Assembly (NCBI GenBank): GCA_015492195.1
Contig: WGFP01000230.1
Coordinates: forward strand, 1 to 32,860
Length of the DNA: 32,860 nucleotides
Source: Acidiferrobacterales bacterium
GTDB lineage: Bacteria; Pseudomonadota; Gammaproteobacteria; Acidiferrobacterales; Sulfurifustaceae
Direction of reading: 5' to 3'
The notes under the pieces were generated by a model. The model was given only the letters and a program-made list of their open reading frames with translations. It had not been told where the DNA came from and did no database searches. The position numbers and the translations under genes were made by a program. Of the stretch, positions 23,187-31,250 are shown piece after piece (the first letter of the stretch is position 1; each line of letters opens with the position of its first letter).

Positions 23187-23795
23187 CTACTCAGCAGGGA
23201 AGACCGTGTTCATTTCCGCCGTTCTCAAGGCCTCGGCGGCTTCTTCCGTTTTGGAAAGCATCTCAGAGAAGTTTCTTGTTGTTTGGCTGAAAGCCCGGTT
23301 CGCCGCCCGGTTTACTTCTTTTTCCGCTTGTTGAAGTAAATTCAGGAATCGCTCGTAACTGATACGGGTCAGGTAGGCATTCTTCAACAGCGAATGGTAG
23401 CTGTCTCCCTCTGCTTTGAGAAGTTTAACGTAATGATCGATGAGGAGATCTATCTCTTTCAGTTGTTTCCGGCGTATCTCCTTTGCCGGTTCGGCGTAAC
23501 CCCCTTCTGAACTGGGAAGACACCCGGCCAGTGCCTGTTCTTTTGGTATACCTCTCTCTACCATATCAAAGGCTGCATTCAGAGCCGCTTTCTTGGTAGT
23601 CATAAACTCCTTGGCTACCGCTTCCAACGCCGGCTTATACTGCCGATAACCGAGAAGATACTGAACAAAAATGATCGGGATTACGATCATCCAGGCCGAA
23701 AGCCGCGGCCTGTCCACAATCTTGTCCGCCAGCAAGTCTGCAAACCGGCGTTCCTGGGAAAAAATGAGTTCGTATCTTGTTTCTATGGACATCAT
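23187..23795 (-). CDS. Helical single-span membrane protein of unknown function
   Basis: I do not recognise the family with confidence. The product is 202 residues from the first of two adjacent ATGs (23795, 23792), both preceded by a strong GAGGGGG. An upstream in-frame start at 23828 would add 11 residues and lacks such a site. One hydrophobic segment (about 35-52, WMIVIPIIFVQYLLGY) follows an amphipathic N-terminus. The remaining 150 residues are almost all predicted helix, charged and coiled-coil-like, ending in an Ala/Glu-rich stretch. No Cys pairs or enzyme motifs are visible apart from a single GCLP. It is the last gene of a minus-strand cluster behind the YeiH-like transporter, which suggests a membrane-bound accessory role. 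Confidence 0.7.
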   Translation of the reverse strand: MMSIETRYELIFSQERRFADLLADKIVDRPRLSAWMIVIPIIFVQYLLGYRQYKPALEAVAKEFMTTKKAALNAAFDMVERGIPKEQALAGCLPSSEGGYAEPAKEIRRKQLKEIDLLIDHYVKLLKAEGDSYHSLLKNAYLTRISYERFLNLLQQAEKEVNRAANRAFSQTTRNFSEMLSKTEEAAEALRTAEMNTVFPAE

Positions 23796-23947
23796 ACCCC
23801 CTCGCTGCACTCCACCGACCGCCGACACCCCTGCTTTAATCGCGGTGGCTGATGGTTATCATTACGATAGAGATTGCCCGGCAGGGATAATTATTCAAGT
23901 GCGTGGCGTTCAATTACTGCGCGGTCTCCGGGCGTTTCAATGCCCAG

Positions 23948-24283
23948 CTATTTCGTCTGCGACTCCTTTTCGGAATAATCCCGCAACACCATATTCTTCC
24001 GGGGGTTATAGTCGCGATGGTGAAGCAGTTCAAACTCTATCTCCCAGATTCTTTCCACTTCTCCGTAAAAGATGGCGCTGGTCTCCAGACCACTCTCGCG
24101 CAGGTCGGTAATCTGTTGTCCGAATCCTCCCAGGCGCTCCAGCGCCGGAGCTATAACGGTCAATCCGGCCAGCAGGAGGACCCCCCCAATAAACGCCATC
24201 CAGCGGTAAAAAGGATGGCCGGGTGGGAAACCCCACCCGGCCAGCTTGCTCCTTCCAGACGCTCCTGGTGCCGGCGTCCTCAC
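23948..24283 (-). CDS. Small single-span membrane protein of unknown function
   Basis: 111 residues from GTG 24283, only 9 bases after the stop of the YeiH-like gene, so very likely co-transcribed and perhaps translationally coupled. The N-terminus is basic (KLAGWGFPPGHPFYRW). One membrane span follows at about 28-48 (MAFIGGVLLLAGLTVIAPAL), then a 60-residue acidic to amphipathic tail with RIWEIEFELLHHRDYNPRKN. The basic N-terminus predicts N-in and C-out, so the tail would face the periplasm. No family is recognised. The start is uncertain and Met29 is an alternative. A 152-bp gap to the next minus-strand gene holds nothing I can identify. Confidence 0.65.
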   Translation of the reverse strand: MRTPAPGASGRSKLAGWGFPPGHPFYRWMAFIGGVLLLAGLTVIAPALERLGGFGQQITDLRESGLETSAIFYGEVERIWEIEFELLHHRDYNPRKNMVLRDYSEKESQTK

Positions 24284-24292
24284 GGTGCCCGA

Positions 24293-26047
24293 TTACTCCA
24301 TAATCCGCGCCGTGATGTCCGGAAACACGATGAAGAACATCAGATACGCCATGGCCAGGGTCAATATCAGATTGAACGTCTGTCCGGCTACGTAAAGAAT
24401 GACCGGCTTGCCGCCCTTGAAGTGTACGGCCAACTCACGGAAGTTGGTGGCCAGGCCAATGCTCACAAACGCCAGGGCGAAGAACCAGCCGCGGAAACGG
24501 TTCGCCCAAGACAGCATCCCTTGGTCGATCATCACCTTGCCCCAGTCGTGGCCCATGGTCCCGTACATCACGGAAAACACGATCGAGGCGCCGATAAAGC
24601 CGAGGATGAACTTGGGGAAACGGCTCCAGATCTCGGCCATGGCTGCCCCAAAGCCAAGGTTCACTTGTCCGGCCGTGCCTGAGCGTTCACGCTCTATTTT
24701 CAGGGCCCAGTAGGCCGCTACACAGAAGGCCATGACGCCGATCATGATGTTTTGGATCATCTTGATGGTGGCCGCCGTATACATAGCCACCGGTCCGATC
24801 AACTCACCCGCTGCGACCACCGACCCGGTATTGTCGACGGTGCCGCCGATCCAGGCGCCGGCCAACACCTCGTGCATTCCCACATAGTTAGCAAATGCGG
24901 GCAGGGCGAATATCATGATCGCCACGAAGACCATGGACAGGCCGATGGCCAACGTCAGCTCCTCCTTCTTGGCCCGGCAGGCGGCCGCGCAGGCAATCGC
25001 CGCCGACACACCGGATACGGACATATCGGCCGAGATGGTAATGTTCAACTCCTTGGACGGCATCTTGACGAGCTTCTGCCCGAACCAGTAGGTGCCGATG
25101 AGCACGATGGGAGTCACCACCCAGGCCACAAAGATGCCGGGGATACCGATAAGCACAATCTTGCCGATCAGAATACGCGCACCCAGCAACACCAGACCGG
25201 TCTTAATGTAGAATTCGGTCTGGACGGCCGGCTTCAGCCACTTGGGCGTTCCTATGGTATTCGCGACCAAAAGGCCTATGATCAATGCAAACAGGACATA
25301 CGAAAGGCCAAGAGTTTTCATGGTGGTCTGTTTGGAGATCATGTAGGCCATCACTGCAATCACAAACACCACTGGAAAGGCAATCAGGAATTTCCGCGCA
25401 CTGTGGCCCATAAAACGCATGCCGATGGCGAAAATAATCCCTATAGCAACCATGAGCACCGCGAGGCTGGGAATCAGATTGTAGGGTTTGGCCTTAGCCT
25501 TTTTCTTGATCTTCCCCTCGGCCCGTTTGGCGGCGCGCCAGTCCGCGATTGCCGCCTTTGCCTGTTCATTTAGAGAATTATCCTGGAAGTTGGCAGCCGC
25601 GGCCGCGGCTTCGGCTTCTTCAGCCTTGGCGCGGGCCGCCTTGGTCGCCGCCTTGGCATTGGCGTACTTCTCCGCGTTTGCCGCCCGGATGGCCGCCGCG
25701 TCCTCCTCGCTCAGGTAGAGGGAGGAAATCGGGTTGCTCGTCCATTTTTTCGGCCTGTTCGTATAGGCGTACAGAGTCTTCATCGGCGCGACCTTCTTGG
25801 CCTTCAATTTCTTCTTCTTGTCCTCGGCATCGAAATAGGCGAGGGTTCGGAAAGGCGCCCGCTCCGATTCTTGCTGCATAATGGCGTTTGACTTGTCGAA
25901 CGTGGCTTGCATGTTCTTCGGCGGGTTGGGTATGACAAGAATCATCCCGAGCACCAGCAGAAACACGCCCAGCCATATGGACCATAAATCCTCCGTATTC
26001 CACCAGCTCGGTCGGTCAGCAATAGTTTTACTTTTTTGGTTAACCAT
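24293..26047 (-). CDS. UPF0324/YeiH-type putative sulfate exporter family transporter with N-terminal extension
   Basis: 584 residues, far longer than E. coli YeiH (about 350). Residues 190-584 carry the polytopic family core, with about ten spans and the hallmarks TGLVLLGARI, SADMSVSGVSAAIACAAACR and GAWIGGTVDNTGSVVAAGE. Members are annotated as putative sulfate or sulfite exporters, but the substrate is not proven. The extra part is a first span (about 21-40), then 150 residues rich in Lys, Ala and Glu: KKKKLKAKK near 80 and an Ala-rich coiled coil at about 113-186. The cluster KIKKKAKAKPYN before the second span places this domain in the cytoplasm by the positive-inside rule. GAGGAAAA precedes the ATG. 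It is first in a three-gene minus-strand cluster. Confidence 0.88.
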   Translation of the reverse strand: MVNQKSKTIADRPSWWNTEDLWSIWLGVFLLVLGMILVIPNPPKNMQATFDKSNAIMQQESERAPFRTLAYFDAEDKKKKLKAKKVAPMKTLYAYTNRPKKWTSNPISSLYLSEEDAAAIRAANAEKYANAKAATKAARAKAEEAEAAAAAANFQDNSLNEQAKAAIADWRAAKRAEGKIKKKAKAKPYNLIPSLAVLMVAIGIIFAIGMRFMGHSARKFLIAFPVVFVIAVMAYMISKQTTMKTLGLSYVLFALIIGLLVANTIGTPKWLKPAVQTEFYIKTGLVLLGARILIGKIVLIGIPGIFVAWVVTPIVLIGTYWFGQKLVKMPSKELNITISADMSVSGVSAAIACAAACRAKKEELTLAIGLSMVFVAIMIFALPAFANYVGMHEVLAGAWIGGTVDNTGSVVAAGELIGPVAMYTAATIKMIQNIMIGVMAFCVAAYWALKIERERSGTAGQVNLGFGAAMAEIWSRFPKFILGFIGASIVFSVMYGTMGHDWGKVMIDQGMLSWANRFRGWFFALAFVSIGLATNFRELAVHFKGGKPVILYVAGQTFNLILTLAMAYLMFFIVFPDITARIME

Positions 26048-26064
26048 GGCGTTTTTTCCTCATT

Positions 26065-26094
26065 GTGTGGCTTTACATGGTGTGGCTTTACATG
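26065..26094 (-). repeat. Perfect 2 x 15-bp tandem repeat upstream of the YeiH-like gene
   Basis: GTGTGGCTTTACATG occurs twice without interruption (26065-26079 and 26080-26094). On the coding strand of the transporter it reads CATGTAAAGCCACAC twice, 18 to 47 bases ahead of the start codon. The unit does not resemble the promoter boxes I know. It may be an operator with two adjacent sites, part of the 5' leader, or a recent slippage duplication. Confidence 0.6.
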
Positions 26095-26616
26095 AGATTA
26101 AATGCATCCAGCGTTTGGTGTTTGCTAAAGTCCGTGTAATTTATTTTTATAGAAAAATAATTCACTTATTTTTATTCGGGTCAACCGTCGTTCTGCTATC
26201 GTCCAGAAAAACTATCTGGAAAAACCTCGGCATATCGCTTTATATTCCCTTGCAAGGAAACAAGCCGGACTTTCCTCTCGTCAACGACTGTTGGTGCCGA
26301 CGATTACACAACTCCTCCCGTGAGCACCCCAAATGGGGCCTGTCGGGGTCCCTGGATATTTTTCCTTGAGAAAGGCCGTGCTGATCCTCCATGTTGTTAT
26401 GTTGCGGTGTGCCCTTTTGGTTCTGAATGAACCGTTGTTTTATTAGAGTATGCTTATATAGCAATGGATTAACAAAATCATTCAAGCACAAGCTGTCTGA
26501 GCAGACAAGAGTCAGATTTGCTCAACATCATAGGTAAAAACTCGTTGTCAAGAGGAAGAACCAAAAAATAACAATGAGAAAAGGGGCGCGCGAGGCCTGT
26601 TCTTGAAGCAAAATTT
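26095..26616. other. Gene-free AT-rich stretch between the YeiH-like gene and ygfZ
   Basis: Both flanking genes are on the minus strand, so this holds the end of ygfZ and the likely promoter of the transporter cluster. I see no credible gene, because the open frames here have no ribosome site or family resemblance. Short inverted repeats occur: CCAGA/TCTGG near 26210, CCCC-AAAT-GGGG at 26327-26338 and TGTCTG-AG-CAGACA at 26494-26507. None is followed by a T-run. The composition is much more AT-rich than the surroundings, consistent with decayed or inserted DNA, but no transposase remnant can be named. Confidence 0.4.
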
Positions 26617-27699
26617 TTAAAGAACGCCTTGGCTTGATTCCGGTGTCGGGACCGTATAGGGCAATGCTTGAACCTCAAGCCGCGGCCCGGTTTCACTATG
26701 GAGGGAGAGGGAGCCATCCGCGATGCGGCTCGTCTGGATCACCGCCAACAAATCGTAACCGCCCCCCGGTGCCGGCTGGGCGACGACGACACGCCCGGCC
26801 GCCTGCCCGCGCAGGCCGGGAGCGTAGACCGCGTCACCCGGTTGGGGGGATGCTGCTTCACCACTGACATGCGCACGCACCATGCGCTGCTTGGGTTTGC
26901 CGAGGTAGTGCATGCGCGCCACAATTTCCTGGCCGGGATAACACCCCTTCTCAAAGCTGACGCCGCTCAGCAATTCGAGGTTGACCATCTGCGGCACAAA
27001 GGCTTCGCTGGTTTCAGGCAATATCGTCGGCAGGCCGGCCATGATATCGAGCCAGACCCACGTTCCCGGCCCGGCTTTCACCGCCTTCGGTGAAAGTTCT
27101 TCCCACAGGGTAATGGCTGTCGACGTGGGCGCCGCGCACGCAAAACGGGGGTGCACCCCGGGTAAACGCAACACCGTAATACCATTCTGGGTCAGGCAGG
27201 CGTCGTCGCCATCCGGGATGGAGGGGGTTATTTCTTGCATAATTCCAGGGGCATCCGGCCCCGAAACGCCGATGCTGCACAGTTCCTGATCCGCGCTTTC
27301 CAGCGTGACTTTGGCGCGCAACACGTACTTGCGCAGTCGCTCGAGTATGCAGTTTTGCAGCGAGGCGGGCAGCTGCAACAGATAATGCCCGTCGCGCCGG
27401 AAAATGCGAAATATCGCCAGGATGCGCCCCTTTGCGGTGCAATAGGCAGCCAGCTGGCCGTGTGCGTCATCCACCTGGCGCACATCGTTGCTTAACTGGT
27501 TGTTCAGGAAGGCAGTGGCCTCTTCACCCCGAGCGCGGATCAGGGATAGATGCGTCAGGGGCACCAGAATAGTATTGTTTGCAGCGGCGCGCCTTTCCTG
27601 TTCCGGGTTGCCGAAGTGCCGCACCTGGCGGTCGTCGAGCACCGCCCCTGCCTTAGCGAGATAGGATATCCATTCGTCATTCACGATGTTACCGTCCAT
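26617..27699 (-). CDS. ygfZ: Folate-binding Fe-S cluster repair/tRNA-modification factor YgfZ
   Basis: A tetrahydrofolate-dependent protein related to the GcvT aminomethyltransferase fold. In E. coli it maintains the activity of Fe-S enzymes such as MiaB. The product is 360 residues from ATG 27699 (a TTG at 27708 would add 3). The diagnostic motif KGCYPGQEIVAR is intact with Cys253. LTHLSLIRARGEEATAFLNN near residue 48, YCTAKGRILAIFRIF and the C-terminal barrel region are typical. It is divergent from sdhC across a 96-bp gap. In E. coli ygfZ is likewise divergent from sdhE-ygfX (ygfYX), so this is an expanded form of that arrangement with sdhCDAB inserted. Confidence 0.95.
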   Translation of the reverse strand: MDGNIVNDEWISYLAKAGAVLDDRQVRHFGNPEQERRAAANNTILVPLTHLSLIRARGEEATAFLNNQLSNDVRQVDDAHGQLAAYCTAKGRILAIFRIFRRDGHYLLQLPASLQNCILERLRKYVLRAKVTLESADQELCSIGVSGPDAPGIMQEITPSIPDGDDACLTQNGITVLRLPGVHPRFACAAPTSTAITLWEELSPKAVKAGPGTWVWLDIMAGLPTILPETSEAFVPQMVNLELLSGVSFEKGCYPGQEIVARMHYLGKPKQRMVRAHVSGEAASPQPGDAVYAPGLRGQAAGRVVVAQPAPGGGYDLLAVIQTSRIADGSLSLHSETGPRLEVQALPYTVPTPESSQGVL

Positions 27700-27795
27700 T
27701 GCCGGCAATTAAAGAATGGGGCGCATGATAACGGAATCAGTGGGTCATGGAAAAAATCAGATGGACGGAAAAAGCGACCGGTTTACACTATAAGC

Positions 27796-28176
27796 ATGGG
27801 AAATAAAAACAAACGTCCCGTCTATTTGAATTTATTCAAACTGCGCCTGCCCGTTACCGGTGTCGTGTCCATCGTTCACCGCATCACCGGGCTGTTTCTG
27901 GTTCTGCTGCTTCCGCCGGCGTTCTACCTGTTGCAGCGTTCCCTGCAAAATCGCGATGCCTTCGACGGGATTGTTTCATGGTTTTCCGCCCTGCCGGGGC
28001 GGTTGATTATGCTTGTCGTCCTGTGGTTGTTTCTGCAACATTTTTTCTCAGGGGTGCGTCATCTGCTTCAGGACATGGACATCGGCGTCGGGAAGGCCGC
28101 CGGCCGTTTGAGCGCCCGGCTTACCTTTATTGCCTCCATTGTTGTTATTGCCATCATCGGAGTACGGCTATTGTGA
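27796..28176 (+). CDS. sdhC: Succinate dehydrogenase cytochrome b556 subunit
   Basis: One of two membrane anchors of respiratory complex II. It binds heme b and ubiquinone. The true start is ATG 27796, giving 126 residues that begin [19 protein letters not shown]. The frame stays open upstream, but that part overlaps ygfZ on the other strand. Three spans are present. The quinone-site signature SIVHRITG covers Ser25 and Arg29. The heme ligand is His82 in [13 protein letters not shown], equivalent to E. coli His84. No strong Shine-Dalgarno or promoter is seen in the 96-bp divergent gap. It overlaps sdhD by GTGA. Confidence 0.96.
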   Translation: MGNKNKRPVYLNLFKLRLPVTGVVSIVHRITGLFLVLLLPPAFYLLQRSLQNRDAFDGIVSWFSALPGRLIMLVVLWLFLQHFFSGVRHLLQDMDIGVGKAAGRLSARLTFIASIVVIAIIGVRLL

Positions 28177-28529
28177 GACGGTCACGCTACACGGGCAGCG
28201 CCCATACCGGCACCATGGAATGGCTGATTCAGCGCGTTTCCGCGTTGTATCTGTCGGGATTCGTGATTTACCTCATTGTGAGTTTCAGCTACGCACCCTT
28301 GGGGGAATTTGCGGCCTGGAAGGCGTGGTTTTCCCTAGGCGGCGTGCGTCTCGCCTGGGCCTTGTTTTTCTTAAGCCTCTTGTTGCACGCCTGGATCGGT
28401 TTGCGAAGCATTTACATGGACTATCTGCAACCGCTGTGGCTGCGCTTCAGCTTTACTCTCCTGACCGGCGTCGGTCTGCTGACGCTCGCCCTGTGGGCGG
28501 CCCAGATACTGCTGCAGGCGGGGCCATGA
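28173..28529 (+). CDS. sdhD: Succinate dehydrogenase hydrophobic membrane anchor subunit
   Basis: Second membrane anchor of complex II. The product is 118 residues from GTG 28173, which overlaps the sdhC stop, and the longer open frame upstream is out of register with homology. Three spans are predicted. The heme-ligand equivalent is His72 in [16 protein letters not shown], with the quinone-site Asp83-Tyr84 pair just after. The N-terminus [16 protein letters not shown] resembles the NGVHDFILVRATAIVL region of E. coli SdhD. The stop overlaps sdhA as ATGA. Confidence 0.95.
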   Translation: MRRSRYTGSAHTGTMEWLIQRVSALYLSGFVIYLIVSFSYAPLGEFAAWKAWFSLGGVRLAWALFFLSLLLHAWIGLRSIYMDYLQPLWLRFSFTLLTGVGLLTLALWAAQILLQAGP

Positions 28530-30292
28530 AGCAGATCCCGCGCCGCCGTTTCGATTGTCTTGTGATCGGCGCCGGCGGCGGCGGCCTGCGCGCCGCGCTG
28601 CAACTGGCCCAGGCGGAGGCCCACGTGGCCGTGGTGTCCAAGGTCTTTCCCACGCGCTCCCACACCGTGGCCGCCCAGGGCGGCATCAACGCGGCGTTGG
28701 GGAACGTACTGCCCGACAATTGGCACTGGCATATGTACGACACGGTCAAGGGCGGTGATTACCTCGGCGACCAGGACGCGATTGAATACATGTGCCGCGC
28801 CGCCGCGCAGCTTGTGATCGAGCTTGAGCACTACGGCGTTCCCTTTACGCGTCTTGCCAACGGCCGGATTTACCAGCGCCCCTTCGGCGGCCAGAGCCAG
28901 AATTTCGGCGGTGAGCAAGCGGCGCGTACCTGCGCCGCCGCCGACCGCACCGGCCACGCCCTGTTGCATGCGTTGTACCAGCAAAATCTGCGCGCCAAGA
29001 CGCATTTTTTCGATGAATTTTTCGTGCTCGATCTCTTGATCGACGACCAAGGCTACGCCTTGGGAGCCGTGGTGCTGGAAATCGAAAGCGGCGAGCCGTT
29101 GATCATCGAGGCCAAAACCACGCTGCTTGCCACCGGCGGAGCAGGGCGCATGTTCCGGACCACCACCAATGCGCTGATCAATACCGGCGACGGCATGGCC
29201 ATGGCGCTGCGCGCCGGCATTCCCCTGCAGGACATGGAATTTTTCCAGTTTCACCCGACCGGTATCGCCGGTATCGGCGTCCTGATTTCCGAGGGAGTGC
29301 GTGGGGAAGGCGGTTATCTGATCAACAGCGAAGGCGAGCGTTTCATGGAACGGTACGCGCCGGGCGCCAAGGATCTCGCGAGCCGCGACGTGGTCAGCCG
29401 TGCCATCTACACGGAAGTCCATGAAGGCCGGGGCTGCGGACCGGGCAAGGACCACGTCCTGCTGAAGCTCGATCACCTGGGCGCGGACGTCATTAAAAAA
29501 CGCCTGCCCGGTATCCGGGAATCGGCCATGCGTTTCGCCCACGTGGATCCCATCGAGCAACCTATCCCGGTCTACCCGACGGCCCATTACACCATGGGCG
29601 GGATTCCCTCGAACCGTTTCGGGCAGGTGGTGATGCCGGCGCATCACGGGCCGGAGGAACCGGTCCCGGGGCTTTATGCGGTCGGGGAGTGTGCCTGCGT
29701 TTCGGTGCATGGTGCCAATCGTCTGGGAGGAAACTCGCTGCTCGATATCATCGTGTTTGGACGCGCCGCCGCCAACCACATCCTCGAATACATCGTGGAG
29801 AACCGTTACCATCGCCCGGTGCCGCAAGCGGGTATTGACCAAGCGCTGGCGCGCCTGGCGCGCTGGGACAAGGGCGGGGCAGGGGAATCCGTGGATGAGG
29901 TACGGGAATCCTTGCGCGCGGTCATGGAGGAATACTGCGGGGTGTTTCGTACCCAGACACTCCTGGATGAAGGAATCAGCAAAGTGCTGGAGTTGGAAGC
30001 GCGTTTGCAAAGGGCGCGGCTTCGCGACCACAGCAAGACATTTAATACCGCCCGAATCGAGGCGCTTGAGTTGGAGAACCTGATGGACGTGGCGCTGGCC
30101 ACGGTGCACGCGGCGGCGGTGCGCACGGAAAGCCGCGGCGCGCATTCCCGCCTGGATTTCCCACAGCGAGATGACATCCATTGGCTGAAGCATTCGCTCT
30201 ACAGCAAAGCGGAGCGGAAACTGGACCATAAACCGGTCCGCATGAAACCGTTGACGGCCGAACCCTTTCCGCCCAAAGAGCGGGTGTACTGA
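28526..30292 (+). CDS. sdhA: Succinate dehydrogenase flavoprotein subunit
   Basis: Oxidises succinate to fumarate at a covalently bound FAD. From ATG 28526 the product is 588 residues, the E. coli length. The open frame continues upstream through sdhD but has no homology there. The Rossmann motif [14 protein letters not shown] is at 15-28. The FAD-linkage His is His46 in [11 protein letters not shown]. Catalytic residues line up as His243 in QFHPTGI, Arg287 in ASRDVV and His354 in AHYTMGGIP. The C-terminal [18 protein letters not shown] and the KPVRMKPL end are typical. Its flavinylation factor SdhE is encoded two genes downstream. Confidence 0.98.
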   Translation: MKQIPRRRFDCLVIGAGGGGLRAALQLAQAEAHVAVVSKVFPTRSHTVAAQGGINAALGNVLPDNWHWHMYDTVKGGDYLGDQDAIEYMCRAAAQLVIELEHYGVPFTRLANGRIYQRPFGGQSQNFGGEQAARTCAAADRTGHALLHALYQQNLRAKTHFFDEFFVLDLLIDDQGYALGAVVLEIESGEPLIIEAKTTLLATGGAGRMFRTTTNALINTGDGMAMALRAGIPLQDMEFFQFHPTGIAGIGVLISEGVRGEGGYLINSEGERFMERYAPGAKDLASRDVVSRAIYTEVHEGRGCGPGKDHVLLKLDHLGADVIKKRLPGIRESAMRFAHVDPIEQPIPVYPTAHYTMGGIPSNRFGQVVMPAHHGPEEPVPGLYAVGECACVSVHGANRLGGNSLLDIIVFGRAAANHILEYIVENRYHRPVPQAGIDQALARLARWDKGGAGESVDEVRESLRAVMEEYCGVFRTQTLLDEGISKVLELEARLQRARLRDHSKTFNTARIEALELENLMDVALATVHAAAVRTESRGAHSRLDFPQRDDIHWLKHSLYSKAERKLDHKPVRMKPLTAEPFPPKERVY

Positions 30293-30321
30293 CGCGTGAG
30301 GTGCGAGGAGCTTTCTGGTCT

Positions 30322-31017
30322 ATGAAATTCTCGATCTACCGCTTTAATCCCGAAGACGGGACAAAACCGCGGATGCAGGACTATGAGCTGCCGGACGATT
30401 GCGGGGCGGTCATGCTGCTGGATGCGTTGTTGTTGCTCAAAGAAAGGGATGACAGCCTTGCCTTTCGTCGTTCGTGCCGGGAAGGGATATGCGGGTCGGA
30501 CGCCATGAATATCAATGGACGCAACGGGCTCGCCTGCATCACGCCCCTGAAGGACTTAAGCTGGCCCGTTGAAATCCGGCCGCTGCCCGGGTTGCCTGTG
30601 ATCCGCGACCTTGTCGTGGACCTAAGCCCGTTTTACAACCAGTACCGTGCCGTCAAACCCTGGCTGATCAATCACGATCCGGAACCCGAAATTGAGCGCC
30701 TGCAAACGCCGGAAGAACGTGAACGCCTGGACGGGTTGTACGAATGTATTCTGTGCGCCTGTTGCACCACGGCCTGCCCGTCGTTTTGGTGGAACTCGGA
30801 CCGGTTTCTGGGGCCGGCGGCGCTGTTGCAGTCTTGGCGCTTTCTGGCGGACAGCCGCGACCAGGCCGTCGGCGAGCGCTTGGACGACCTGGAAGATCCC
30901 TACAAGCTTTTTCGCTGCCGCAGCATCATGAATTGCACGGACGTCTGCCCGAAAGGCCTGAATCCGACCCGGGCAATCGGCCGCATTAAACAAATGCTGA
31001 TAAAACGGATCCTGTGA
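30322..31017 (+). CDS. sdhB: Succinate dehydrogenase iron-sulfur subunit
   Basis: Carries the 2Fe-2S, 4Fe-4S and 3Fe-4S clusters that pass electrons from FAD to quinone. I chose ATG 30322 (231 residues, starting MKFSIYRFNPEDGTKPRMQD) because it aligns with the family N-terminus. A GTG at 30301 would add 7 unconserved residues. Ferredoxin-type cysteines are in SCREGICGSDAMNINGRNGL followed by AC. The second cluster is in CILCACCTTACPSFWW and the third uses CRSIMNCTDVCPKGLNP. GGAG at 30307-30310 is a loosely spaced ribosome site. The stop overlaps the sdhE start region (GTGATGA). Confidence 0.98.
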   Translation: MKFSIYRFNPEDGTKPRMQDYELPDDCGAVMLLDALLLLKERDDSLAFRRSCREGICGSDAMNINGRNGLACITPLKDLSWPVEIRPLPGLPVIRDLVVDLSPFYNQYRAVKPWLINHDPEPEIERLQTPEERERLDGLYECILCACCTTACPSFWWNSDRFLGPAALLQSWRFLADSRDQAVGERLDDLEDPYKLFRCRSIMNCTDVCPKGLNPTRAIGRIKQMLIKRIL

Positions 31018-31250
31018 TGAAAAATTCTGTGCCCGCACGTTTGCGCTGGCGTTGCCGCCGGGGAATGCTGGAATTGGATCTTTTGTTGCTGGCGTTTCTG
31101 GAGCGGGATTACCCGGCGCTTTCCTCTTCTGAAAAACAGGCGTTCGAGCGCTTGCTTCAAGTGCCGGACACCACGCTGCTGGGGTATCTCCAAGGACGTC
31201 AAAATCCCCCTGATAAGGAGTTAATGAATATTATTATAAAGATTGTATAA
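31017..31250 (+). CDS. sdhE: Succinate dehydrogenase assembly factor 2 (FAD assembly factor SdhE)
   Basis: A small cytoplasmic helical-bundle protein that promotes covalent attachment of FAD to SdhA. The product is 77 residues from ATG 31017 (GTG 31014 is possible). The signature RGMLELD contains the RGxxE residues Arg15, Gly16 and Glu19, in register with E. coli. The rest (LAFLERDYPALSSSEKQAFE, LLQVPDTTLLGYLQGRQNP) matches the family. It is tucked directly behind its target operon sdhCDAB, whereas in E. coli sdhE is far from sdh. It overlaps the ygfX frame by 8 bases. Confidence 0.94.
   Translation: MKNSVPARLRWRCRRGMLELDLLLLAFLERDYPALSSSEKQAFERLLQVPDTTLLGYLQGRQNPPDKELMNIIIKIV

Noticed and set aside
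24752-25573. 273-codon plus-strand frame inside the transporter gene
   Set aside because: The His/Asp/Gly-rich product is typical of an antisense shadow, and the minus-strand frame encodes a clear membrane protein.
25881-26369. Plus-strand open frame running from the transporter start into the gene-free stretch
   Set aside because: No ribosome site, no recognisable domain, and its first half is antisense to the transporter.
26240-26717. Short minus-strand frames in the AT-rich stretch, considered as transposase or intron remnants
   Set aside because: No transposase, resolvase or maturase motif, terminal inverted repeat or target duplication could be seen, so a mobile-element call is not supported.
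27550-27795. Longer sdhC reading frame starting upstream
   Set aside because: The extra residues are antisense to ygfZ and unlike any SdhC. ATG 27796 gives the family length and N-terminus.
28421-30229. 602-codon open frame antisense to sdhA
   Set aside because: It mirrors the GC-rich sdhA codon pattern on the other strand and has no domain or ribosome site. sdhA is certain from its active-site residues.
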